This document shows positions 1 to 10,528 of a stretch of 29,648 bases of DNA, one piece after another (position 1 is the first letter of the stretch; each line of letters opens with the position of its first letter). The position numbers and the translations under genes are program-made. This DNA is from Temnopleurus reevesii (taxonomy: Eukaryota > Echinodermata > Echinoidea > Temnopleuroida > Temnopleuridae). Under the pieces are notes generated by a model. That model was not told the origin of the DNA. It did no database searches and saw nothing but the letters and a program-made list of their open reading frames with translations. Where the stretch lies: assembly GCA_036244855.1 (NCBI GenBank), contig BQKZ01000447.1, positions 60,119 through 89,766 on the forward strand. Direction: 5' to 3'.

Positions 1-989
1 GCCAGGTTTTAGAAAATAATTTTGTATTTTACAAGATATATTTTGCTAAGTACCACGATCCAAAAATGCTTTAGAAAAAGTATACAAATTAATGTGACCC
101 CATCATAAATGTAAATGAAATGTGGTTCCAAACTTCTACCAACCTTTTGGTTTTGTAGCACAAAACCAAACAGCGTCACTAGGCTTAAAACGTCCTCAAG
201 AGAAGGCGAAAACTAGTCACCAAAATCATAAAGTTGATATAGAAGCTTGAAATCTAGTGTTATAAAAATAATGCATCGTGTATCAGTTTTACTTGCCAGC
301 ATATCGCGCGGCCTCACGTTTTTAATACAGAATTAAGTGCTGCTCGCTTATTGCTGAAAGCATTGATTGATTGAATAGAACATTTATTTCCTTTTTTCAA
401 AAAACATTTATGATAAACATAGGAAAATATAAGATAACATAATAAAAAATTCAAGGAGGCAAAGACCCTAAAAGCAAAGCTTGTGTTGGGCTCACCTTAA
501 CATATAGAGCAAACAAGAGACAAGATATATCCTGTTATGAACAAAACGAATAGACAAGAACATGTATTTGAAAATAATAAATTCAGAAAATGATTTTAAA
601 AAAATAAATAAATCACACCTCTCGCAGTCCATAGGAGTGACAGTTTGGGCATTTATTTGGCTCTGACAAATTTCTTTAATACTAAAATATGTCAGAATAT
701 GAGAATCATCTCCCAAGTTTGTACACATTTATCTTTACACGTGTGAAACAATTTGTGAATACGTCAGCTCGTTTCACATCAATTTCTTCATACTTACCGT
801 TAGAGATCTATTCCCTTGACCCTTTCAGGATAAAAGAACACATTTTATGTTTTGGTGAATGATTGTTGATGCTGCCTGGTTCTAAAAGTTATATCAGATG
901 CATGAGTTGAAAGTGAAAAAGAATACACCAAAGCCGACCATTACTGTTGTCTTAGATTTTTTTTTTGAATGAGATAATCACTAGTAATA
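1..989. other. AT-rich stretch, no gene seen
   Basis: No exon-like coding segment, RNA gene or clear repeat was recognised on either strand. The few short open frames here are low-complexity and resemble no kinase sequence. As the kinase gene continues upstream of 4442, this is probably intron of that gene, but that is an inference. Confidence 0.5.
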
Positions 990-1338
990 ATAATCATAAT
1001 AATTTTGCATTTATAAAGCGCCTTTTCGTGAGATTAAAAGCGCATTTTAAGAAAGGTAGAAAATACAGAACAGGCCAACAAATGCATACATGTATAGAAT
1101 AAACAGAATGCGAATACATAGATTATAAACAAGCAAACTAACATATCAATGGAGAATATAATACAATTACAAGAAAAGGTGTGTTTTGAGACACTTCTTA
1201 AATGAAGAGAGTGTTGTGACTATTCTTAATAATTGTGAAGGGTAGAGAATTCCAGATACGTGGGGCAGTTACAGAGAATGCCCTATCACCTATGCATTTG
1301 TTGGTACGAGGGACAATGAGTGTTTTTGACATTCGGGT
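990..1338. repeat. probable dispersed repeat fragment
   Basis: An AT-rich lead (AATAATAATCATAATAAT) is followed by TTTATAAAGCGCC and a longer non-coding stretch. The TTTATA-AGCGC motif resembles the 3' end of the SINE at 25310-25592 (TTATATAGCGCTTATC), so a distant relation to a dispersed element is plausible. The element class could not be named. The hAT-like MITE at 1347-1800 follows directly. Confidence 0.35.
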
Positions 1339-1346
1339 ATTGTACT

Positions 1347-1800
1347 GGGAGCATCCCACGAGTCCGACAGCCCACGAGTCCGACAGCTCACGAGTCCGAC
1401 AGAAATGAATATAAGCCTACTACATCGACAATTTTCAATATAAGGTTCAAGCTAGACATTTTGACTTTCATGCTCGCAAGATCGACACTGACAAATTATT
1501 TGCTTTGAGCCCGACAGCACACAATAGACCTACGAGACCGACTAACGTAAATATAGTTGTCGGACTGACTGTCGGACTAATATACCAATTTTACCTAGAG
1601 TCAATATCATTTGCAAAATTTATGTTCGGTCGTAATCATGTGCGTTTTCATAATTTTGTCGGATTAATGAGTTGTCTGACTCTAATCCGTTTTTATGTAA
1701 TGTCTATTTCGTGCACCAATTATTCAAAATGTCGGCCTCGTGAGCTGTCGGACTCGTGGGCTGTCGGACTCGTGGGATGTCGGACTCGTCGGTAGTACCC
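1347..1800. mobile_element. hAT-like MITE with exact 8-bp target duplication
   Basis: A 454-bp non-coding element is flanked on both sides by the direct repeat ATTGTACT (1339-1346 and 1801-1808). Its ends are inverted: the left end has three CACGAGTCCGACAG units (about 17-bp period, 1361-1402) and the right end has the same units in reverse complement (about 1738-1789). The terminal bases are GGGAGCA at left and GTAGTACCC at right. An 8-bp duplication and subterminal repeats are typical of hAT-superfamily derivatives. The internal open frame at 1505-1795 runs into the terminal repeat and matches no transposase I recognise, so the element looks non-autonomous. Confidence 0.8.
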
Positions 1801-1808
1801 ATTGTACT

Positions 1809-2473
1809 TAGATGTATGAGGGAGGAGTAGATCTGCAAGGTACACTAAAGTTGTCACAAATCTTGAAATTTGTCAATATATTGAATTTAGAAAACCTCTA
1901 TTTTTTTACGCAAACTGGCAACTTTTAACATTTTAACACGTTTGGGGGGATTTGGGGATGAAGATTAAAAAAATATTGTAACACATGAATTTGTTGCAAA
2001 ATAATTCCTGTCCTGAACGGATTGATATTACAGTATTGTACTGCAAGACATAAACCTTCAGCCCCCATTGAAGCCTGCATAACATGACATATAAGAAACG
2101 CTGATTGTTTATCCTTCTCATTAACCTACAAAATGTATTTACAGTCTCCTATCAAGTGTACATAGGAAGTGTGGGTAGGAGATTACTCTAGGAAAAATAC
2201 AGTGTTGCACTATGCCATGTTTGCTCGATCTTGAGATTCCAGTCTGAGATTCTTGCCAAATATAAACCCTTTTAGAATGATTGAACATGCACGTTTTGTG
2301 TTTTGGTTCAATATTTTTTTTACTCAATGCTCTAAAACATAATAAAGTGAAGAAGCACAAAAAGGCAAGAATTCTGCACAAAACCTGTCTATTTATATTG
2401 TGTAACTAGTTGCTGTTTGATGCAGAGAATTTTCTATCTATAAATGGTCACTAAAATTGCCATGCATATCCCT
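1809..2473. other. no gene seen
   Basis: AT-rich sequence between the MITE and the ACC microsatellite. No exon signature or named repeat was found on either strand. Confidence 0.45.
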
Positions 2474-2640
2474 AAATTGGCAACAACACCACCATCATTA
2501 CCTCTACCACTACCACCACCAACAACACCACCAACACCACCAACACCACAACCATCACCACCACCACCACCATTTTCACCACTGTACTGTACCACCACCA
2601 GCAACAACATGATATGGCTGACAGCAACAACAACATGCAA
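2474..2640. repeat. interrupted ACC/GGT trinucleotide microsatellite
   Basis: Runs of ACC, AAC and CCA triplets with interruptions occupy this stretch, densest at 2490-2575. The open frames on both strands are low-complexity products of the repeat (Thr/Pro on +, Gly/Val on -) and are not taken as genes. Confidence 0.85.
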
Positions 2641-2875
2641 CATAGGCCGGCACCTTGCATACAATTATGAATTATCCGAGTAAAATCTCGAACTGCGTCT
2701 ATACACAAAGCAAATGCATGTCAGAGGATTGATATGTACACAAAATACCCGACTATTGGGCAAATAACTGAAGATGGCTTGCATTGTGAAGCTTATATAA
2801 AGTAGCACACTAATTGCATAGATCTGCAACAATAATTCAAAATTGCTCTGTCATTTTGGTTAATTTTCAATATCA

Positions 2876-2992
2876 GGGACATGTAATATAAAGAGATAAG
2901 ATTAAAATTTACAATTAATCGCATCTCTTTGGTATATGTTTTGCCATTTGCGATCAATATTTAGCATTAGTTTAATTGCATCTTTACAAACC
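2876..2992. mobile_element. foldback MITE, family GGGGCCTGTAAC, decayed copy
   Basis: This matches the better-preserved copies at 14230-14358 and 28784-28911. The shared pieces are GGGACATGTAATATAAAGAG at the left, ATCGCATCTCTTTGGTATA and TGTTTTGCCAT in the middle, and TTTAATTGCATCT near the right end. The terminal GGCCCC has been lost, so this is the oldest of the three copies in the window. Confidence 0.65.
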
Positions 2993-3409
2993 TCAGAATT
3001 AGCATGCTAATTTCAAAGCTTAGGATAGTGTGAATTCCCTATAACTTGCAGGAAATCATTAAGAACTGAAGACAAAGTTGCACCATGGTGTGATGTTTAT
3101 ATCATAACATGCCATTAGGATCCTAATAGTTTCCTAATAGCCTCNCAACAACTGAAACCACCCATGCGTGAAATTGATTACAGCGTGTTAAAGGACATTT
3201 AGGACAGTTGTACTGAGGTATTTCCAGAAATAAAACACCTTGTATAAAATCTTTATGTACGTTTTAAAAAGTGTTCCTTAACTTTTTTTGAGTAGTGTAT
3301 TTTTTATTTTAAAGTACAATCATTACACTCCATGCATCATCATTATAAGTAAACATCTGGATTGTGCAATTTTTTTTTGTTTTGTTTATCATTCATTACT
3401 TTTTTTGTT
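2993..3409. other. no gene seen; one ambiguous base
   Basis: AT-rich intronic sequence with an N at 3145. No coding or RNA signal was recognised. Confidence 0.4.
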
Positions 3410-4439
3410 CTCCATCCGTCTATCTTTCTCTCTCTCTTCCATGTTTTTATCCCCTTCCTTCCTTCCCTCATTTCCTCATTATTCCCACCCTCACACTTTC
3501 TCACTCCCTGTATCTCTCCTTTTTTCCCATCTTTCTTCTTGTTTCCCCTCTCCCTCTCCCCTTTATATCTTCCTCTTCTTCCTCTTCCTCTTCTTTTTCT
3601 TCCTCTTCTTTCTCTTCCTCTTCTTTCTCTATCTCTTCTCTCTCTTCATCTACCTTCTCTCCCCTCTCTCTCCCCATCTCTTCCTCCCCCTCTATCTTCC
3701 TCTTTCTTCTCTCACTCACTTCCGACCCCTTCTCAAGTTTCCTCTCCCCCTCCTTTTGCCTTTTCTGTCTTCTCCACTTCTTATTTCTGTGCTTCCACTA
3801 TCCCTCTGTCTCTCTTCTTCCTCTTCCTCACATCCCCATTTCCCTCATCCTCCTCTCCCTCTCTCTTCCTCCTCTCTCCTCTCACTCCCTCGCTCTCTTT
3901 ATCTCCCACTCTCCCTCTCGTTTTGCTCTCACTCTGCTCTCCCTCTTCCTTTCTTTCTTCTGCCTCTCTCTTTTCTGTCCTTCCTCTCCCCACCGTTTCT
4001 CTTCTTCCTCCTCCTCATGCCCCTCTTTCTCTCATTCTATCTCCCCTCTCTCTTCCTCCTCTCTCTCTCGCTCTCTTTCTTGCTCTCTTTCTCACCCATT
4101 CTCCCTCTGTTTTTGCTCTCACTTTTTTCTCCCTCTTCCTTTCTCTCTTCCACTTCTCTCATTTCTGTCCTTCCCCGATCCCAATGTCTCTCTTCCTCCT
4201 CTCCTCCCTATACCTCTCTCTCTATCCTCCTTCATTCTCTCACCCTCTCACTTCCTTCCTCCTGTTTCTTTTCCCCATCTCTCCCTTTGCCCTTTCTGTC
4301 TTCCTCTCTCATTTAATTGCTTACACTATCCCTCTCTATGTTCCTCCTCTTCTTCTCCCTCTTCCTCTCCTCCATCTCTCCTCTCTTTCATCTCTCCTCT
4401 CTTTCATCTCTCCTCTCTCATATCTTCTCTCCGATCTGC
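3410..4439 (+). repeat. 1-kb polypyrimidine (CT) tract ending at a splice acceptor
   Basis: About 1,030 bases are almost purely C and T on the + strand, with many imperfect sub-repeats (TCTTCCTCT, CTCTCTTTC, and a repeated TCTCTCCTCTCTTTCA unit near 4374-4420). The tract stops at the CAG acceptor of the first kinase exon, so it doubles as an extreme polypyrimidine tract. CT-only DNA contains no stop codon, which explains the long open frames seen in all three + frames. Such homopurine-homopyrimidine DNA can form triplex (H-DNA) under torsion. A complementary purine tract lies downstream at 8546-9176. Confidence 0.9.
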
Positions 4440-4441
4440 AG

Positions 4442-4607
4442 TATCTACATGACAGGGAGATCGTTCACAGAGACTTGAAACCCGAGAACCTTCTCTACGC
4501 CGACATGGGTGACGAGGCGCCGCTCAAACTAGCCGACTTCGGCCTCTCCAAGATCATCGACCAAGATGTCTCGATGAAGACCGTCTGTGGAACACCTGGT
4601 TATTGTG
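4442..4607 (+). CDS. CAMK4: CaMKIV-like kinase exon: catalytic loop, DFG, activation loop
   Basis: The exon follows an acceptor TCTGCAG and ends before GTATGTG. It is 166 nt, enters in phase 0 and leaves in phase 1. Residues 1-55 of the window-local protein hold the catalytic loop [12 protein letters not shown] (catalytic Asp11, metal-binding Asn16), the LADFGLSK motif (Asp32) and the activation loop [11 protein letters not shown], with Thr47 in the position that CaMKK phosphorylates in CaMKIV. The split last codon joins the next exon as GCA, giving Ala of the APE motif. The upstream 1-kb CT tract is open in the same frame but is intron: the conserved kinase sequence begins exactly at the acceptor. 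The preceding exon, expected to end just before YLHD, lies outside the window. Confidence 0.93.
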
Positions 4608-5056
4608 GTATGTGAGGAATTCCCTTCGTTTATCGTAATCCGCATCATGCTCTTGTAGTTTAGAGGCAGGTGAGAAGTGTTTCTCATTAGTCTAGATATG
4701 TACATTAATGTGCTGCTACCCTGGATGAAAATGCATGGACCAAAGAGAAAGTATTTAAAGGCTCGCTCACAGCACAGTAATGTTTGATCATAATACCAAC
4801 TTATATTGAGCATTCTAATTGTTGTTTGGCAGTTCAGAATGTTTTTCATTACAGTCTACCCTTAGCTACCCTTAGCCTCCCCTAAAATTTGTTTTTTTTC
4901 CATTTTTCAAACACAAATAAAACATTTCATGAGGAAAACAGGCTTAAAACAAAATTAAAAGCCACATAGCATCTGAAAATATATTGTTGTGTCATATTTC
5001 AAATGTTTATTTATAATTTTACTGTGATTTTTCAATTTTGAGTGAAAAAAATGTCA
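4608..5056. other. kinase intron 1, first part; nothing recognised
   Basis: AT-rich intron sequence. A short doublet CTACCCTTAG occurs near 4857-4877. Nothing else stands out before the first decayed exon copy. Confidence 0.4.
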
Positions 5057-5132
5057 GTTCTGACATAGCACCAGAGAAACTTGTTGAGAAGCCATATAGC
5101 ATGACACTGGAGATGGGGAGCATAGGGGAGAT
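5057..5132 (+). pseudogene. decayed copy of kinase exon 2, 5' part (copy P1)
   Basis: TTCTGACATAG followed by CACCAGAG matches the true exon 2 acceptor and start at 5915-5933 (CCCTGACATAG, CACCGGAG). Read in the phase of exon 2, the copy gives APEKLVEKPYSMTLEM then GSIGEIS, against [16 protein letters not shown] then WSVGVIT in the real exon. The acceptor AG is intact, but a TGA follows about 25 nt after the alignable part, and the catalytically important FEPFYD region is absent. It is a duplicated and decayed exon, not an alternative exon that could make active kinase. Confidence 0.75.
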
Positions 5133-5229
5133 TTCTTCCTTCTCTCCGTGGGCATTTTGACCTGCTTAGAGAACAATTTTGAAGTTATTACAGTGGATAA
5201 ATCTGAAAATATTATTTATACTGTACTTA

Positions 5230-5560
5230 TAAGTATAGGCAAACCTGTCTATAGTGGCTCCCCGACGGAAAAACGAATAGTGGCCACTGCAGAAAGGTTG
5301 ACTTTATGGACAGGTTATGTAACACAATCATGTTTTCATCTGAAGGAAATCAATTTAGGTGTCCACTTTATACAGGTGGTCACTATTGACAGGTGGCTGC
5401 TAATGCCCAAGTCCCATAGAAGCCCGGACGCAGCACGATTCAACATGACTCTTTGTTCAATAACAGTTAATTGCCTCTGAACAAAGAGTCATGTTAAAAT
5501 GTGTTGCTTTCGGGCTTCTATGTGACTGGGGCATTAGACAGGTTTGACCAGTTTTTCTGT
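5230..5560. repeat. dispersed repeat with CCTGTCTATAGTGGCC motifs
   Basis: Contains AACCTGTCTATAGTGGC, TAGTGGCCACTGCAGAAAGG, GGACAGGTTATG, TACAGGTGGTCACTATTGACAGG and AGACAGGTTTGACC. The same motif family is arranged in tandem at 10716-11254 and occurs once at 17936-17976. A foldback element at 5401-5536 interrupts this copy just before its last motif, so this repeat was there first. Confidence 0.65.
5401..5536. mobile_element. foldback element, ~60-bp arms
   Basis: The left arm begins TAATGCCCAAGTCCCATAG and the right arm ends CTATGTGACTGGGGCATTA. They pair over about 60 bases each, including AACATGACTCTTTGTTCA against TGAACAAAGAGTCATGTT, around a loop of about 15 bases. There is no open frame of note. 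It sits inside a dispersed repeat and just upstream of a decayed exon copy. A target duplication could not be fixed because the outermost bases are themselves palindromic. Confidence 0.8.
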
Positions 5561-5633
5561 TGCTTTTCTTTTCCTGACATAGCACCACATGCACTTCTTT
5601 GGAATGAGCCTAGGGGTGAACATTTACATCCTT

Positions 5634-6722
<1,089 letters not shown>

Positions 6723-6745
6723 TATATAACTCTTCCAAGATGGTT

Positions 6746-6942
6746 CAGGGCGCTACAAACCCACTTGCCCGAATGCCCAGGGCAACAAAAGTTAACCATT
6801 GGGCAAGTAAATAAGATTGTCACTTGCCCGAAAAGCCATATAGAAATTGTGTTTGGCCAATTAATTTGAGAGGCCACTTGCCCGACAGAGAGGCCACTTA
6901 TGCTGTCGGGCAAGTGGTGCAAAAAATTCTTGTAGCACCCTG
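6746..6942. mobile_element. foldback MITE with CAGGG ends
   Basis: The left end CAGGGCGCTACAAACCCAC and the right end TTGTAGCACCCTG form terminal inverted repeats (CAGGGYGCTACAA). Internal CACTTGCCCGA motifs recur in both orientations, including a hairpin CCACTTGCCCGACAG / CTGTCGGGCAAGTGG near 6883-6917. CAGGG termini are common in hAT elements, but a clear 8-bp target duplication was not visible, so the superfamily is a guess. Confidence 0.65.
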
Positions 6943-7363
6943 TCAGGTTGAATACATTTCCAGTTTTCTTTACAACAGCTTGGATTCAGGGTTGTGAAAA
7001 TGAAAACAAATACATGACTATAAAGAGAAAAAGATTTACACAAATCAGCTCATTTTATTTATATGACAAGGTGCTGTTTGATCCAGGGGATTTTTACAAT
7101 GGATATTAATATCACCCATTCCTTGCAACGCAGCAACTATCTAGTTAAAGTTATTGGTTTAAACAGTTCACTAGGAAATGAATAGGAATTTTTGAGTTAT
7201 ATACTTACATGTACAATAATTCTCATCAGAATTCATATTGATAACCAGAGTAGCAACTTTCACCTCAGTGTGAACTGTTACTCTAGTTTGCTGTGCATTC
7301 CCTAAATAGGTCTTAAGCTTCTCTTCATCATTTCCTGCCCATTTTTACCCTTTTCCATTGTAG
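6943..7363. other. end of kinase intron 2; nothing recognised
   Basis: AT-rich intron up to the acceptor TTTTCCATTGTAG. No repeat or RNA feature was recognised. Confidence 0.4.
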
Positions 7364-7528
7364 GACTTTATCTCGAGGCTACTTGTGACAGACCCCAAGA
7401 GAAGACTATGTGCCCAGGGTGCCTTGCATCACCCCTGGGTGAGGGCCGAGAACAGCGCAGCCAACACTAAGAACATCCCCGGAACGATAGACAAGATCAA
7501 AGAGTTCAACGCAAAGAGAAAATTGAAG
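7364..7528 (+). CDS. CAMK4: CaMKIV-like kinase exon: end of C-lobe and start of calmodulin site
   Basis: 165 nt, phase 0 on both sides, between TTGTAG and GTAAGATA. It encodes local residues 122-176: DFISRLLVTDPKRRLCAQGA (subdomain XI with its invariant Arg), LHHPWVRAENS, then TIDKIKEFNAKRKLK. The last segment is the autoinhibitory and calmodulin-binding stretch of CaMKIV (mammalian form LQEFNARRKLK), with its basic KRK cluster, and it continues into the next exon. The last 73 nt of this exon are copied three times in the following intron, in increasing decay. Confidence 0.95.
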
Positions 7529-8268
7529 GTAAGATAATAAAATTCAGATATTCTGCCACATTGTGCAACACTCAACCCAGGTGAAGGGAGTGAGTATCTG
7601 GCATAAATTATTCCTAGGACAGTGGTCTCAAAAGTTGTGCAAATAGTTGAACACAGTAGCCAACACCAAAAACATCCCCGGAACGATAGACAAGATCAAA
7701 GAGTTCAACGCAAAGAGAAAATTGAAGGCAAGATAATATTAATGATGACAATAATGATAATGATAAAGAATGTTAAATTTTTATGGCATCAAATCCACTT
7801 TTTAAACAAAGTGCTCTAGGGGCAACTAGTGCAAGAATATATAAGTTTCTATGAGAAGGCTGTGGGTTCAAATCAAAGCCATGGCCTTCTTCAACAAATC
7901 CAAATGTACGTCACTTAACCCAAATGAGGGGAGTTAGTATTGGGCAGGAATTATTCCTAACATGATGGTCTCAAAAGTGGTGCAAAAATTGAACAATGCA
8001 GCCAATACCAATAACCTCCCCGGAACGATAGACAAGATCAAAGAGTTCAATGCTAAGAGAAAATTGAAGATAAGATTTAATGCCTTTCAGCAAGATTTTC
8101 ATCCAGTTTAGTGTAGCCATCAACCCAAGGGAGGTATGTACTGAAGGTATTTTGCAAGAACTATTGCTAGCCCTCTGGTCTCAAAAGTTGTGCAAAATGT
8201 TGAACAGTGCAACAAATACCCTAAAACATCCCTGGAAAGGTAGACGAGATCAAAGCGTTTAATGCTTT
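7529..8268 (+). repeat. tandem series of decayed exon 3 ends with SINE-like spacer
   Basis: Copies of the last ~73 nt of exon 3 lie at 7655-7727 (nearly identical; donor changed from GT to GC, reading GAAG/GCAAGATA), 7998-8069 (donor lost, GAAGATAAG) and 8209-8268 (strongly decayed). The spacers also repeat: CTCAACCCAGGTGAAGGGAG, AAATTATTCCTAGGACAGTG and GGTCTCAAAAGTTGTGCAAA recur before each copy. CTCAACCCAGGTG and AATTATTCCT match the body of the SINE seen at 9604-9864 and 25310-25592, so a SINE fragment probably became part of the duplicated unit. Confidence 0.8.
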
Positions 8269-8545
8269 AATGACACATTTCTTATATGCTATGAATGTAA
8301 AGTTTCAATAGCATTGGAGTTCATGTAGAAATCAACTTTAAGCAGCAATAAATTTCTTTTACAAAATTTATATTGAAACATGCCATGAATAATTCAGACT
8401 ACTTGTCACACATTTATTGCACCATGTAGCTTTAATGATTCATGTAATTACCATTTTCATGGTCAACGGTCTAAAAAAAATGTGGTTCCTCACCGTGCTA
8501 TCAATCTAGACATCTGAAATTTAAATGAGCGTGATTGCTGCATTA
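8269..8545. other. no gene seen
   Basis: AT-rich intron between the exon-copy series and the purine tract; nothing recognised. Confidence 0.4.
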
Positions 8546-8834
8546 ATGGGGAAGGAGGGAGAGGGAAGGAGAGGAGAGAAGAAAGTTGAGAATTGTGAAT
8601 GAAAAAGGGAAAGAAGCGAAGGAAACTGGGGGAGAAACAGTTCGAGGTAGAGTAAGAGGAAGAGATGGAGAGGATAGAGAAAAATGAGGGAGATATACAT
8701 GTAGATGGGGAAGTAGTGAGGGAGACAGGAGAGAAGAGATTTAGAGAGAGATGGAAGAGGGAAGGGAGCTAGAGATAGGGAGGAGAGAGTAAGACAGAAA
8801 GAGAAAAGGGAGGTGGTACAGTTTGAGGGAAAGT

Positions 8835-8879
<45 letters not shown>

Positions 8880-9096
8880 GTTTGGTTAGGAGGGAGAGGG
8901 AGTGGGGGGAGAGAAGAAAGATAAGACTTGTGAATAAGAGGAGAGAAGAGAAGATAGCTTGGGAAAAAGAGAGGGGGAAACACAAAGGGGTTAAGTATGA
9001 GGAAGGGAAGGAGAAAGAGAAAGAGAAAAAGAAAGAAAACGAAAATAGAGAGAAAGATGAGGGAGATATGGATGGGGAAGGAATGAGAAAGAGAGA

Positions 9097-9138
<42 letters not shown>

Positions 9139-9176
9139 CAGATACAGAGCGAGAGAGGACTATCAGAAGAAATGTA
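8546..9176 (+). repeat. 0.6-kb polypurine (GA) tract with (GA)n microsatellites
   Basis: About 630 bases are mostly G and A on the + strand, with pure GA runs near 8838-8873 and 9100-9136. The open frames in it on both strands (Glu/Arg/Lys-rich on +, Ser/Leu-rich on -) are composition artefacts. In the kinase pre-mRNA this GA-rich RNA is complementary in kind to the CU-rich RNA from 3410-4439. Confidence 0.9.
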
Positions 9177-9316
9177 GGGTAATCATTTTATTATGCCCCC
9201 TGCCAGCACTGTAAATTGATCGTGATAAGGACCCAATATAATTGTCCCTGTAGCCTCATTACTGTACGTTTTCATTATACATTTGGTTCTACATACATTA
9301 TGTATAATCTATAATG

Positions 9317-9561
9317 CACTGTGAGCAGAAGGGACAGACGAATCAGACAAATTAAACAACTTCATTCAAACCTTCACAATACCTTCAGGAACGCAAAAGA
9401 AATTATATTCTCCATTAATTCACTAAACAGATGTGACATCGGTGTGACAATTTTCCACAAAACTAGAGGGAATGATTTTGTTTTCCTACAAAGGTGCATC
9501 TAGCTATTTGAATTGTAGTTGTTTACTTTGTCCTAAACCTTTCTCCTTTCTGCTCACAGTA
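9317..9561. mobile_element. foldback MITE, family CACTGTGAGCAG, copy 1
   Basis: The ends CACTGTGAGCAGAAGGGACA and CCTTTCTGCTCACAGTAC are inverted repeats. The subterminal AAACAACTTCATTCAA is matched by TTTGAATTGTAGTTGTTTACTTTGTCC. Three relatives lie at 12051-12292, 13400-13655 and 13684-13920. About 245 bp with no transposase, so non-autonomous. Confidence 0.8.
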
Positions 9562-9603
9562 CTGATTATGTATACCGGGTAATAATGAAAGGTCCATCTA
9601 TAT

Positions 9604-9864
9604 AGTGCAATCACTATATGCATATGAGCTACTGCGCTTGATACTAGGTACCATATTATTACCCTGGCTATAACTGCCGAGCAAGCCAGTTAGGCACTCA
9701 AGCATTCCAAGGAATAAATTCCTGCCAGGTACCCATTTTTCACCTGGGTTGAGTACAGCACAGTGTGGATGAATTTCTTGCTGAAGGAAATTAATGCCAT
9801 GGGTAGGACTCGAACCGCGGACTTCTGCCCGAAAGCCGAGAGTCAAAACCACAACACCAAGACG
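9604..9864 (-). mobile_element. tRNA-derived SINE, copy 1
   Basis: On the - strand the head starts near 9864 with a Pol III type box A (TGGTGTTGTGG) and box B (GGTTCGAGTCC). The body then carries CTTCAGCAAGAAATTCATCC, CTGTGCTGTACTCAACCCAG, ATGGGTACCTGGCAGGAATT and CCAGGGTAATA. The same order occurs at 25310-25592. It is inserted in kinase intron 3 opposite to gene direction. tRNA-derived SINEs are known from sea urchins; the family name was not assigned. Confidence 0.8.
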
Positions 9865-10528
9865 TATACAACGTTTAAGATTTTATTCATGGAACTAAAT
9901 TGCCTCCTTTCAAAGATTTTACCAGCATGTAAATAATAGAGACAGACTTCTCAAAGGGTACCTAAGGTCAACAAAATATTATTTGTATATCACCAAAGTA
10001 TACAAAAATTAACTCCAAATATCTTTATCCGATTATTTTTTAAAAGAAGAGTCTGCCCCAAAATAATAATTGTTCGACAGGAGCTGAATAATCTGATAAA
10101 CAGAACAAAAAAATTTTGAGAAAAGTAGGACCAAAATTATGGTTTCCGTAAAACTTTAACCATGGGATATCTTGATGATAGATATATCATGTAGATCCAC
10201 TAAATGAATTTGCATGTTTACATTCATACGAACTTTGCATTTTCCTGTAAAAATGATGAATTTAGCACCATAAATATAAAGAGAACATTGGTTAGTTGTG
10301 CACCCATGATGTCATCAAATTGGCAACATATCTGGAAATTTCAACTGATATGCCCATTTTTTTCAAATCTTTAAGAATTCATAACTTTTTTATTACTTGT
10401 CTGATTTTCTTCAAACTTTTTTTGTTTTGCTAACCAATTTTGTCAACATCTGTTAAAAATAATTATCGTTGGGTAAACTTTTCTTTTAATAGCACAAATT
10501 TTCTTTTCTTTCTTTCATCCTTCTCCAG
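9865..10528. other. end of kinase intron 3; nothing recognised
   Basis: AT-rich intron leading to the acceptor TTTCATCCTTCTCCAG at 10528. No conserved or repeated feature was recognised. Confidence 0.45.

Noticed and set aside
1361..1402. Short direct repeats resembling a CRISPR array
   Set aside because: The units are adjacent without spacers, are mirrored at the other end of the element, and belong to a MITE in animal DNA.
1505..1795. 96-residue frame as a transposase
   Set aside because: It ends in the translated terminal repeat and shows no transposase motif. The element is too short to be autonomous.
3288..4615. Three overlapping long open frames of 340-420 residues on the + strand
   Set aside because: They are products of a CT-only tract, which cannot contain stop codons. 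Only the part after the acceptor at 4441 has kinase sequence.
8521..9214. Ser/Leu-rich and Glu/Arg-rich open frames
   Set aside because: Purely compositional, from a GA/CT tract with microsatellites.
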